From NCBI GenBank assembly GCA_029259845.1, contig JAJDEI010000282.1:1-50230 (forward strand): 50,230 nt of DNA. The letters run 5' to 3'. Below the pieces are notes generated by a model. That model was not told where the DNA came from. It worked only from the letters and a program-made list of their open reading frames with translations, and searched no databases. Of this stretch, positions 1 through 7,592 are shown piece by piece; positions within the stretch are counted from its first letter, which is position 1, and each line of letters begins with the position of its first letter. The translations under genes were made by a program, and so were the position numbers. Origin of the DNA: Planctomycetaceae bacterium (GTDB lineage: Bacteria > Planctomycetota > Planctomycetia > Planctomycetales > Planctomycetaceae).

Positions 1-2
1 TG

Positions 3-128
3 GAGACGCTGCTGAGCGTGATCGAAACCTGTCGCCAGCAGAACCGTAACGTCTTCACCTTCGTCACCGACGCCGTCAAAGCCCACTTCGCCAGCCAACC
101 ACCCCCCACCCTGCTATCCGGGGTGTGA
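3..128 (+). CDS. IS66-family transposase, C-terminal fragment (runs off window start)
   Basis: The frame is open from the window edge and ends at TGA 126-128 after 41 codons. The residues include LLSVIETCRQQNRNVF and end SQPPPTLLSGV. This matches the usual C-terminal tail of IS66 transposases, in which a SVI/LATCRQQxRN helix is followed by a Pro-rich end. Only the tail is visible, so whether the element is intact cannot be judged. The stop is followed within a few bases by GGTTAC, which fits the GTAA...TTAC ends of IS66 elements. The DDE transposase would act on its own ends and on non-autonomous relatives such as the element at 22693-22827, which has the same 12-bp terminus. Confidence 0.8.
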   Translation, partial: ETLLSVIETCRQQNRNVFTFVTDAVKAHFASQPPPTLLSGV

Positions 129-136
129 ACGGTTAC
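125..136 (+). repeat. Right terminal inverted repeat of the IS66-family element
   Basis: The sequence GTGAACGGTTAC (reverse complement GTAACCGTTCAC) lies at the end of the transposase gene and ends in TTAC, as expected for an IS66 right end. Coding similarity to DUF1559 resumes immediately afterwards. IS66 elements normally duplicate 8 bp, so 137-144 (CCCGCTGG) should recur on the far side of the element, outside this window. Confidence 0.6.
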
Positions 137-893
137 CCCGCTGGCTCTCGATCAGCGGCTGGCTCTTGACGCCGCCACACCGGGCACGTACCCAGGCCTG
201 CTGAGGGCGGTGCAGACTCCGCTGACCGCGTTTCGTTGCGCCACCGACCAGGGTCCGGCTGTGAACAATTTCGACGACATGCACCCGGAATCGGAGCAAA
301 CCGGCGGATTCTACAACCGGTTCATCTGGGATGGGACGACCAAGATCGCGATTGCCACATCGAACTACGTGATGTGCATGAATGCGGGCGACAGCACCAC
401 GCCGGCCGTGTTCCCCTCGCAGTACGGACCGCCGCTGGGCATCGGTTTCCAGAACTCCAGTGTCCGGATTCGCGACATCACCGATGGGACCTCGAATACG
501 TTCGCCGTTGGTGAGCGGGCTTGGCGGTTCGCTGATCTGACCGTCGGTGCCGGTACGGTTTACGCCATCAGCGCCGACGTCCCGGCGTTGTCCCAGAGTT
601 CAAGCTGGAACGTCAAGGCGGCGGGGACGAACGTCCTTTCGCTGACCTACGATGGCCCCAACCGCAGCGATTTTAATCGTCAGCATCAGAGCCGCGGCTT
701 CAACAGCCCCCACACCGGCGGGTTGTTCTTCGCGTTCTGTGATGGTTCGGTCCAGTTCATCAGCGAGAGCATTGACCAACGAAAAGGAACAGTCAGCTCA
801 TCGAGCGGTGTTCCCTATCCGCAGGACATTGTGACCAACACCTATGGCCGCCTGGCTGTCCGTAACGATGGCAAGGTGATCGGTGAATTCTGA
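137..893 (+). pseudogene. DUF1559 (prepilin-like, H-X9-DG) protein, 5' end removed by IS66 insertion
   Basis: From about 137 the frame reads DUF1559-like sequence (PGTYPGLLRAVQTPLTAFRC) without a start codon until a GTG at 210. It then continues to TGA 891-893. The C-terminal hallmark HTGGLFFAFCDG (H, nine residues, DG) is present near residue 170 counted from the GTG, and DGTSNTFAVGERA is typical of the family. Intact members are about 300-350 residues and begin with a type IV prepilin-like methylated helix. That helix is missing here because an IS66 end abuts the coding sequence. The protein would have been an exported pseudopilin-like surface protein. DUF1559 genes are often followed by a small lipoprotein, as here at 1623. 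The remaining 227 codons could still be translated from GTG 210 but would lack the export helix. Confidence 0.75.
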
Positions 894-934
894 TGATCGT
901 CTGGGATATCGACGATCCCGGATAACAAGCGTCC

Positions 935-968
935 GGGTGCATCGTGGCGCATTCGCCACGATGCACCC
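935..968 (+). terminator. Strong hairpin terminator after the DUF1559 remnant
   Basis: A perfect 15-bp stem (935-949 pairing with 954-968, arm GGGTGCATCGTGGCG) closes a 4-nt loop and is followed by TATGTTTTTA. It lies 42 nt after the DUF1559 stop and is a good candidate for a factor-independent terminator. Confidence 0.7.
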
Positions 969-1419
969 TATGTTTTTACAGCAGGATTGCGTTGCCTGCT
1001 TATCGAAAGCGATGCATGGGAGGTGGCAGACCGCGTGCAGGCAGGCGCGCGTCGAAGTCTGCCACGTGCCCCTAATCCGCCGGGCTGGGCATGCCATCTT
1101 CGTGAGGTGAGGTCGCGGAAGTGTTCGCTGCAAGGTTTGGTGCTCTCAGTCGGATAGTCACTCAGGCTACGACGTCGAATGCCGAGTCGTGGGACGGTGG
1201 TCGGCCCGGAACACCCTTTCAATGACATCCTTCGATCGCACGGTGGCCAATTGCTTTTCACAGTGTCGGCGGTCAATCCAGTGCCGTGCGATCGCCGTGG
1301 CAGAGGCGAGGATGGAAGTCGGAATCGCCGGGCACTTTTGGCGAGCCTGCGGAGCCAGTGCACTGGAAATCTCTCAAAACTCATCCTTTTCTCGTGTTCC
1401 GACAAACTTCAATCCGGGT

Positions 1420-1471
1420 GTTGGAGTTCAAGCTTTAGCTTGTTTTCGCAGCCTGAAGGCTGAACTCCAAC
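1420..1471. repeat. 52-bp dispersed palindrome (copy 1)
   Basis: The arms are GTTGGAGTTCAAGCTTTAGC and GCCTGAAGGCTGAACTCCAA. The outer ten bases GTTGGAGTTC pair perfectly, and each arm contains its own small hairpin. The same unit in the opposite orientation is at 22666-22862, where it is interrupted by another element. A diverged relative lies within uvrA at 43295-43359. Function unknown; it resembles a REP/BIME-type repeat. Confidence 0.75.
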
Positions 1472-1622
1472 CCCCGATTCAAAGCCTCACAAGGCACTCG
1501 TGGTCGGCAGACAGATTCGACGGTTATTGAGTCGTGCAAGTTGTCGGCTTGGCCACTTAACGGTCGTGTTTCGGGATGAGCGGCAAGTTTCGTCAAACAT
1601 CGAGAATCATTCGAGGAAAGAC

Positions 1623-2033
1623 ATGATTGGTGGGAAAGCTTTGTGCCGGGGACTCGTCCTGGGAGGGATTCTTGCGATCGGGCTTGGCTGCGGGCGAGGG
1701 GATCTCCCGGAACTGGGGTACGTCAGCGGGACCGTCACGATGGACGGAAAGCCGCTTGCAGGTGCGATTGTGGAGTTTCATTCCGAGGCAGGCGGTCGTC
1801 CGGGTGTCGGAGTCACGGACGCTGAAGGGAAGTACGAACTGCAATACACCGGCGGCGTCGAGGGCTCAAAAGTCGGGCCGGCCACGATTTCGATCACCAC
1901 AGAGTGGCCGGAGGGAGAGCCACCGGAAGGAGAGTCGGAAACGATCCCTCAGAAATACAACAGTAAGACGATCCTGAAAGAAACCGTCGAGGCGGGCAAT
2001 AACACCTTCGATTTCAACCTGGAGTCGAAGTAG
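1623..2033 (+). CDS. Small lipoprotein with carboxypeptidase-regulatory-like (transthyretin-fold) domain
   Basis: This predicted protein has 136 residues. The start is chosen at ATG 1623 because GAGGAAAG lies directly upstream (1613-1620); the frame is open further upstream but has no ribosome site. Residues 1-23 form a signal peptide ending in GLGC, which suggests lipid attachment at Cys although the lipobox is not canonical. The body contains the family pattern G.V..DGKPLAGAIVEF followed by GVTDAEGKYEL, typical of carboxypeptidase regulatory-like beta sandwiches. The C-terminus ends NTFDFNLESK. Planctomycetes carry many such proteins directly downstream of DUF1559 genes, and that is the arrangement here, although the DUF1559 partner is broken. 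It probably sits on the outer face of a membrane; its binding partner is unknown. Confidence 0.75.
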   Translation: MIGGKALCRGLVLGGILAIGLGCGRGDLPELGYVSGTVTMDGKPLAGAIVEFHSEAGGRPGVGVTDAEGKYELQYTGGVEGSKVGPATISITTEWPEGEPPEGESETIPQKYNSKTILKETVEAGNNTFDFNLESK

Positions 2034-2324
2034 CGCAAGAGCCGACGGGGTGCGGCATTCCGGCGATGTTCAGACTGGGCAACGGACACGGATGATCTCC
2101 GTCGCGGCGAGTTCATCGGCACGTGGCCCCCGCTCAGGCGAGCTTTCCTCGTGGCGACTGGCCGGAATCCGTGCTGTCTTTGCATCGCGCGTGGCTCCGA
2201 CCGTCCTGCGGCCCAAGGTTTTCTGCAATCGGGCATCGGTCTCGATTTCATTCAATTGACTTCAATGAAGATCACGCAAAATCTTTAGGATCGCCGGCTC
2301 GGGCGATGGATTTGAGGGAAGCTC

Positions 2325-3356
2325 ATGAAAGCCAGGGGACGCATTCGCCGTTCGATGTGTGCAGCCGTTCGCGGTGGTGCGATCTGTATTGGTCTGTCGG
2401 TGCTCGTCACCAACCCGTTTGGCTGTGGCAGCGGCGGCAACTTGTCTCCCGAGGAGGCAGCCATTGCCGCGGTGAAGAAGCTCGGCGGATCAGTCCGAGG
2501 CGGCGGCAGCCCGGACACGCCAGTGACCGAAGTGCATCTCGGTCGCGCGGAGTTGACTGATGCCGACCTGGAGCGACTGTCTGCCTTTCCCCAACTCGAA
2601 AAACTATTTCTTCCCGGCACGCCGGTCTCCGACGCCGGACTGGCTTCTCTGGCGGCTTTTACCGAACTCACTTCACTGAACCTGAAGGGCACAAAGGTCA
2701 CCGATGAGGGAATGCATCACCTTGCCGGCCTCACAAAGCTGACGCTGCTCGACTTGAGCGACACCACGGTTGGCGACAGTGGGCTGGGAGCCTTGGAGGG
2801 GATGGCCGGAATGACGGACTTACGGCTCGCCGGGACGCAGCTCGGCAATGACGGACTCGCGCATCTGGCGGGCCTGTCCGGCCTCAAGATTTTGGATCTT
2901 CAGGGAACAAGCGTCACGAACGCCGGGCTCGAACATTTGCAGGGCCTAACGAGCCTGAATGTGTTGAATCTCAACAGCACTGCCATCAGCAACGACGGAC
3001 TCGCTTACCTGGCAGGCATGCGGGAGCTCAAAGAGCTGGACCTCGACAGCACGTCTGTGGGAGACGAGGGGCTGAAGCACCTGGAGGCGATCACGCAGCT
3101 GCGGAAGCTGTGGCTCAAGGGGACGCAAGTCGGCGATGCGGGATTGGCGCATCTCAGCCGACTGACGGAACTCGACGAACTGGATCTCAGCGAATCTCAG
3201 ATTTCGGACGAGGGCCTGGTTCATCTCCAGGGATTGACGACTCTCGAGATCTTTCATGTTGGCGAAACAAAGGTGACCGCCCAGGGTGCCAAGGCGCTCA
3301 AACAGTTCATGCCCATCTGCGTGATCCCTCCGTTTTTTCCGGGGACCGGGCCATAA
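2325..3356 (+). CDS. Leucine-rich-repeat lipoprotein
   Basis: This predicted protein has 343 residues. ATG 2325 follows the ribosome site GAGGGAA (2314-2320). A basic N-terminus and hydrophobic stretch end at NPFGC near residue 34, so a lipoprotein is likely. From about residue 65 to the end there are roughly ten 24-residue leucine-rich repeats with the pattern L..L.L.GT.V.D.GL..L (for example LTSLNLKGTKVTDEGMHHL). The repeats are of the bacterial internalin/RNI-like type in which T.VTD.G.. fills the convex side. No enzymatic domain is attached. Such proteins form curved solenoids and bind other proteins or glycans at the cell surface; the ligand cannot be told. The gene lies on the same strand as the lipoprotein gene before it (291-nt gap) and the phosphatase gene after it. 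Confidence 0.8.
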   Translation: MKARGRIRRSMCAAVRGGAICIGLSVLVTNPFGCGSGGNLSPEEAAIAAVKKLGGSVRGGGSPDTPVTEVHLGRAELTDADLERLSAFPQLEKLFLPGTPVSDAGLASLAAFTELTSLNLKGTKVTDEGMHHLAGLTKLTLLDLSDTTVGDSGLGALEGMAGMTDLRLAGTQLGNDGLAHLAGLSGLKILDLQGTSVTNAGLEHLQGLTSLNVLNLNSTAISNDGLAYLAGMRELKELDLDSTSVGDEGLKHLEAITQLRKLWLKGTQVGDAGLAHLSRLTELDELDLSESQISDEGLVHLQGLTTLEIFHVGETKVTAQGAKALKQFMPICVIPPFFPGTGP

Positions 3357-3608
3357 CATCGGGGCGATCCATCAATTCACCGCAAGTAAGCAGTGCCCGA
3401 ATTGCGTCGCAGCAAAGGAACACACGCAGGCGCGTCACAGGGAGCCGGACAGTCTGTGACATCGTTCGCTGCTGATCTGACTCTCAGAAGACACCAAAAG
3501 ATTTCGTCTGCAGTTTGGGCGATCTCCACGATCCAACTGCGACGGTCGATTTCCCGCTCGCGGCACGGATCGCAAGGCCAGAACGAATTGATCTCCGAGG
3601 GATTCTCC

Positions 3609-5171
3609 ATGAATACGTTTCTGAGAGGTTGTCTGGCGACGACCGTGCTAACCGGCTGCCTTGGGTCGCAGCCGGTGTTGTCGGAACAGGCGGCGCCGTC
3701 CGACGTGATTGTCGATCCTTATCTGCAGAACCCGGCTCCTGATGCGATCACCATTTGCTGGGTCACACAGTCCGACACGCCGGGGCAACTGACGGTCAGT
3801 CCGCCGGATGGTCCGCCGGTCAAGGAGTTGACGTCCGCACCGGTCAGCCAACCGGAACTGGGGTATCGGCGGAGTGAAGCCGCCCTGCTGCCCGGAGGCA
3901 CGGCACCGGCCGCGCCACACCTTCATCGGATTCGTGTTGAGGGTCTCACCGAGGGAACCACCTACCGCTACACGGTTCAGCAGGGGAACGAGACATTCAA
4001 GCGACAGTTTCACACTGTTCCGCCCGCGACTGCGGCTGTTCGTTTTATCGTGTATGCCGATTCCGAGACGGAACCGGAATCGACATCAAAATTCGCCTCC
4101 TGGCCCGGGCTGCTGGGAGAGGACAAGCGGGTGTATGTGGCCGATCAGACGGAGGGATACCGGCAGAACCTTCGCGTCATCAAAGAACGTCAGCCGGACT
4201 TCATCGCTATCGTGGGAGATATCGTTGAAACCGGAGGGGAACAACGGGACTGGAACGAATTCTGGCGGCACAATTCGGGCGAATTCAGTGACATCGCCGG
4301 CCTGGCTCCGATTTTTCCGGCTGTCGGCAATCACGAGAACTACGCTGCTTCCGACGGCGGCTATAGCGTCGAAGGCGCCAGCCGCGGCCTCGACAAATAC
4401 CAGGCGTACTTCGAGACGCCCGACAACGGCAGCGGGAACCCGGATTTTGAAGACCGCTTTTACCGCATCGATTACGGTCCGTTGACCTGGATCACGGTCG
4501 ATTCGTCCGATGGTGCGGGCGACAAGACGGCGGCGGACACGAACTTCTTCCTGCTGGGCGAGAACGACGGCGGCGAGGCGCCCGATTTCAATCCTGGTTC
4601 GGTGCAGTACCAGTGGCTGGAAAAGCAACTGGCTGATGCGCAGCAGAAGAGCCGGTTCACGTTCGTGCAGTTCCACCACGCGCCTTACTCGGTCGGTCCG
4701 CACGGGTTTCCTGCGGGTGCCAGCCAGGGGCAGGATACACAATCGGGACAGCCCGTCCGTGTCTTGTCACCGTTGTTTGAGAAATACGGCGTGGACGTGG
4801 TCTTCAGCGGGCACGACGAAATGTACGAACACTCCATCGTGAACGGCATCCATTATTACGACGTGGGGATGGGCGGCGACGGGCTTCGTAAGCCGGCCAG
4901 TGGAAAGGGCAGTTCGGGCGGACGCCCCGGCACGAACCCGTATCAGGTCTTTCTCGCCCATGTCGATGCCCCCGAAGAGTGGCAGGGACGACGGCTCATC
5001 AGCGGCGGCAAGCACTATGGGCACATGGAAGTCAACGTGTCTCCCGAGCCGGGCGGCACCTGGAAAGCCGAGTTGACACCCGTGCATGTCTTCCCGCTCA
5101 TGGACGCCGACGGTCACGTGACCGGTTGGGAGCGACGCAAATTCAAGGACGAGGCCGTGCTTCGCCGGTAG
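3609..5171 (+). CDS. Secreted metallophosphoesterase, purple-acid-phosphatase-like
   Basis: This predicted protein has 520 residues. ATG 3609 is chosen because CGAGGG lies about 10 nt upstream and a signal peptide (residues 1-25) follows directly. The region around residues 35-135 looks like the fibronectin-III-like domain that precedes the catalytic domain in purple acid phosphatases (DPYLQNPAPDAITICWVTQS). The metallophosphoesterase motifs are then seen in order: YADSE near residue 145, IVGDIVETGG near 200, AVGNHENY near 240, FHHAP near 355 and FSGHDEMYEHS near 400. The first motif has D-S-E where many relatives have D-x-H, and the last has GHDE rather than GHxH, so the metal pair or substrate may differ from classic enzymes. 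It probably hydrolyses phosphate esters outside the cytoplasm. Confidence 0.8.
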   Translation: MNTFLRGCLATTVLTGCLGSQPVLSEQAAPSDVIVDPYLQNPAPDAITICWVTQSDTPGQLTVSPPDGPPVKELTSAPVSQPELGYRRSEAALLPGGTAPAAPHLHRIRVEGLTEGTTYRYTVQQGNETFKRQFHTVPPATAAVRFIVYADSETEPESTSKFASWPGLLGEDKRVYVADQTEGYRQNLRVIKERQPDFIAIVGDIVETGGEQRDWNEFWRHNSGEFSDIAGLAPIFPAVGNHENYAASDGGYSVEGASRGLDKYQAYFETPDNGSGNPDFEDRFYRIDYGPLTWITVDSSDGAGDKTAADTNFFLLGENDGGEAPDFNPGSVQYQWLEKQLADAQQKSRFTFVQFHHAPYSVGPHGFPAGASQGQDTQSGQPVRVLSPLFEKYGVDVVFSGHDEMYEHSIVNGIHYYDVGMGGDGLRKPASGKGSSGGRPGTNPYQVFLAHVDAPEEWQGRRLISGGKHYGHMEVNVSPEPGGTWKAELTPVHVFPLMDADGHVTGWERRKFKDEAVLRR

Positions 5172-5303
5172 GTCCCCCAAGAAGAGGCCGCGGGGTCAGT
5201 CGCGCAACATCAACATCTGAACTCGGTCGTTCGGCCCCGTCTGACAATCGCGTCCACCGGCCTCGTGCCCGGTCTGTGGGATCCGTAAACGGGAGTGGCT
5301 TGA

Positions 5304-6368
5304 ATGTCTCAGCAGGTCTCTCAACCAGCGCGATTGGAACGGCTGATCGGACGTCCGTTCGTTCATCCCCTGTTCGACTATCTGCTGATCGGCGGCGGGC
5401 TGAGCCTGCTGGTGACAATCATCGTGGTGATGCATCCTCGCGGCGGGAACTTCCTGGATGCGACGACGCTTCCGTACTTCATTCTGCTGAGCAACAGTGC
5501 CCACTTTGCCGCCTCGACCGTGCGGCTGTATACGAAGCCTGATGCCTTCCAATCGCGGCCGTTTGTCACCATGGGCCTGCCGCTGGTGACGCTGCTGGTG
5601 CTGACGGTTTGCATATTCCAGGCGGGGCGGCTTGGCCCGTTCGTGCAATCGCTGTATCTGACGTGGTCTCCCTACCACTACGCGGCCCAAGCGTACGGAC
5701 TGGCCGTTATGTACTGCTATCGGTCCGGCTGCCGCCTCGGCCCGCGGCAGAAGATTGGCCTGTGGTGGATCGCCATGCTGCCATTCTTTTATGCCTTTGC
5801 GACGGGGAGCGGCTCCGGCCTCGACTGGCTCTTGCCGCAGCCAATCCTCAGCCTGCCGCTCACGGACAGCTTCCGCAGAAATGTTTCGGATCTTCTGGTC
5901 GTGTTGGCGTTTGCGACACCGCTGGTCTTGTTTTACAAAGTGTGGCGAAGCAGCGGCCGTCCGATTCCGATGATCAGCCTGCTGGTTCTGTTCAGCAACG
6001 GGATCTGGTGGTTTGTGCTCCCCCCGCTGGGTGCCTTCGCCTGGGCGACCATCTTCCACGGCGTTCAGTACCTGGCGATCGTGTTGATTTTCCATTTGAA
6101 AGACCAACGCAGCCGCGCGGACAACACGCACGGATGGCTTTATCAGACGGCTTGGTTCTACGGGATGTGCCTGTTGCTAGGATACAGCCTGTTCAACGTA
6201 CTGCCGCGCGCCTACATGCTCGCCGGTTTCGGCAGGGTGGAAAGCGTGTTGTTGGTCGTGGCGGCGGTCAACATTCACCACTTTATTGTGGATGGCTACA
6301 TTTGGCGGCTGAAGAAAACAGACAGCAATCGGCGCGTGGTCGACTCTGGCGCTCCGGTGCCGGCCTGA
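5304..6368 (+). CDS. Polytopic membrane protein with conserved-looking histidines, unknown function
   Basis: This predicted protein has 354 residues. ATG 5304 has GGGAG about 10 nt upstream. Hydrophobic segments suggest roughly eight to nine transmembrane helices. Histidines sit within or next to these segments in distinctive motifs: NSAHFAAS near residue 67, SPYHYAAQAYG near 117, FHGVQYLAIV near 253 and NIHHFIVDGYIW near 322. This pattern could form a buried metal or haem site, but I do not recognise a named family and assign no function. The gene lies between a secreted phosphatase gene and a membrane-anchored TPR gene on the same strand with short gaps (132 and 30 nt), so the three may be cotranscribed. 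Confidence 0.7.
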   Translation: MSQQVSQPARLERLIGRPFVHPLFDYLLIGGGLSLLVTIIVVMHPRGGNFLDATTLPYFILLSNSAHFAASTVRLYTKPDAFQSRPFVTMGLPLVTLLVLTVCIFQAGRLGPFVQSLYLTWSPYHYAAQAYGLAVMYCYRSGCRLGPRQKIGLWWIAMLPFFYAFATGSGSGLDWLLPQPILSLPLTDSFRRNVSDLLVVLAFATPLVLFYKVWRSSGRPIPMISLLVLFSNGIWWFVLPPLGAFAWATIFHGVQYLAIVLIFHLKDQRSRADNTHGWLYQTAWFYGMCLLLGYSLFNVLPRAYMLAGFGRVESVLLVVAAVNIHHFIVDGYIWRLKKTDSNRRVVDSGAPVPA

Positions 6369-6398
6369 TCCGCCGCGGCCCAGTCCTACGGGATTGTC

Positions 6399-7325
6399 AT
6401 GGAATCAGAGCAACCGCCGCGAACGCGATGGGCCGAGTGGGCCTATCGTGTCATGTTCGGCTTTGGCGTAGCGGCTTTTCTGCTTGCGATCGCCGCGGGC
6501 CTGTACGTTTCCTTCCGGACGATGGGGTCGTTGCCCGGCCTGGGGATTCGTCCGCAAGAGGATCTGCCATCGCTCGCCGCCGGAGGAGATCGCGAGCGGG
6601 CGATTCGCCAGATGGAACTGCTCCTGCAGATTCAGGACCCCGGCACGATCTCCAACGAAGCGGAGATTCGGACTCGGTTGGGCGAACTGTTGCTGAACGA
6701 AGGCAAGGCGAAGGAAGCAACGGAGCACCTGTTGCGGGCCAGCCAACTCAACCCCGAGGGTGTGGGCATCCATAACAACCTTGGCGTTGCGGCCCTCAAG
6801 CTGGGAGAACCGGCAAGGGCTGCGGCTGAATTCGAGCGGGAACTTCGCATCGATCCGGCGAATGCCCAAGCGTGGAACAACCTGGGCAACGTGCTGGAGA
6901 TGCAAGGCCGGTTGGCGGAGGCCACGGACGCCTTTGAACGGGCGGCGAGCCGAAATCCGCAGATGGCCGAGCCGCAGTTGTCACTGGGAAAGGTCTATTG
7001 GCAGCAGCACAAACCGGAACTCGCGGCGGCTCATTTGGAGAAGGCCATCCAGCTCGATCCAGAAAACGCCCAAGCCCATAACAATCTCGGTAATATTCTT
7101 GCGCAACAGGGCAAGCTCGATCAGGCATTGTCGCATTGGACGGAAGCCGTCCGGATCAATCCTGCCTACGGGCCGGCGCACAACAACATTGGCCTTGTTC
7201 TCGAACAACAGGGACAAATCGAGGAGGCGGTCGCCCACTTTCGGAAGTCGCTCAAGATCAATCCCGGCTCCGCCGAGGCCGCCCGTAATCTGCAACGGGC
7301 GATGCAGTCCCAGCGGGACAAGTAG
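6399..7325 (+). CDS. Membrane-anchored tetratricopeptide-repeat protein
   Basis: This predicted protein has 308 residues. ATG 6399 lies 30 nt after the preceding membrane protein gene. One transmembrane helix spans about residues 20-43. Residues 65-300 are successive 34-residue TPR units. Their hallmark motifs are seen repeatedly: NNLGVAALKLGEPARAAAEF, NNLGNVLEMQGRLAEATDAF, NNLGNILAQQGKLDQALSHW and NNIGLVLEQQGQIEEAVAHF, each followed by a helix ending in .INP or .LDP. TPR solenoids are protein-interaction scaffolds; the partner may be the polytopic protein encoded just upstream. The next gene is convergent. Confidence 0.85.
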   Translation: MESEQPPRTRWAEWAYRVMFGFGVAAFLLAIAAGLYVSFRTMGSLPGLGIRPQEDLPSLAAGGDRERAIRQMELLLQIQDPGTISNEAEIRTRLGELLLNEGKAKEATEHLLRASQLNPEGVGIHNNLGVAALKLGEPARAAAEFERELRIDPANAQAWNNLGNVLEMQGRLAEATDAFERAASRNPQMAEPQLSLGKVYWQQHKPELAAAHLEKAIQLDPENAQAHNNLGNILAQQGKLDQALSHWTEAVRINPAYGPAHNNIGLVLEQQGQIEEAVAHFRKSLKINPGSAEAARNLQRAMQSQRDK

Positions 7326-7592
7326 CCGCCGCCCTCCCGGCACCGATTCCGGTGAGCGGCCCTCTGTGAACCGTGGCCAGCTCGTCAACAAATCGAACGG
7401 GCTGGCGTGCGATGGATTTCCTGATCCAGTTGTGACAAGAGTCCCAACTGCCCGAAAGAGCCAGGAGACGCAGAACGACGAACCGACGGAAGCGGCACAG
7501 CCCGTTGGAGAATACAACGTCCGTTACGCGACCTGATCTCTCGTAACAGGTGGTCTGGAAATGGCAAGCATCCCCTGCCACACATCAGCCCG

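Larger units (their letters stand above)
894..1622. other. Intergenic stretch, no convincing gene
   Basis: Apart from the hairpin at 935-968 and the palindrome at 1420-1471, I see no gene here. The open frames present have no ribosome site, recognisable domain or planctomycete-like composition. Confidence 0.6.

Noticed and set aside
1179..1530. Overlapping open frames upstream of the small lipoprotein gene
   Set aside because: They have no ribosome site or domain and contain the 52-bp palindrome; they probably reflect GC-rich non-coding DNA.
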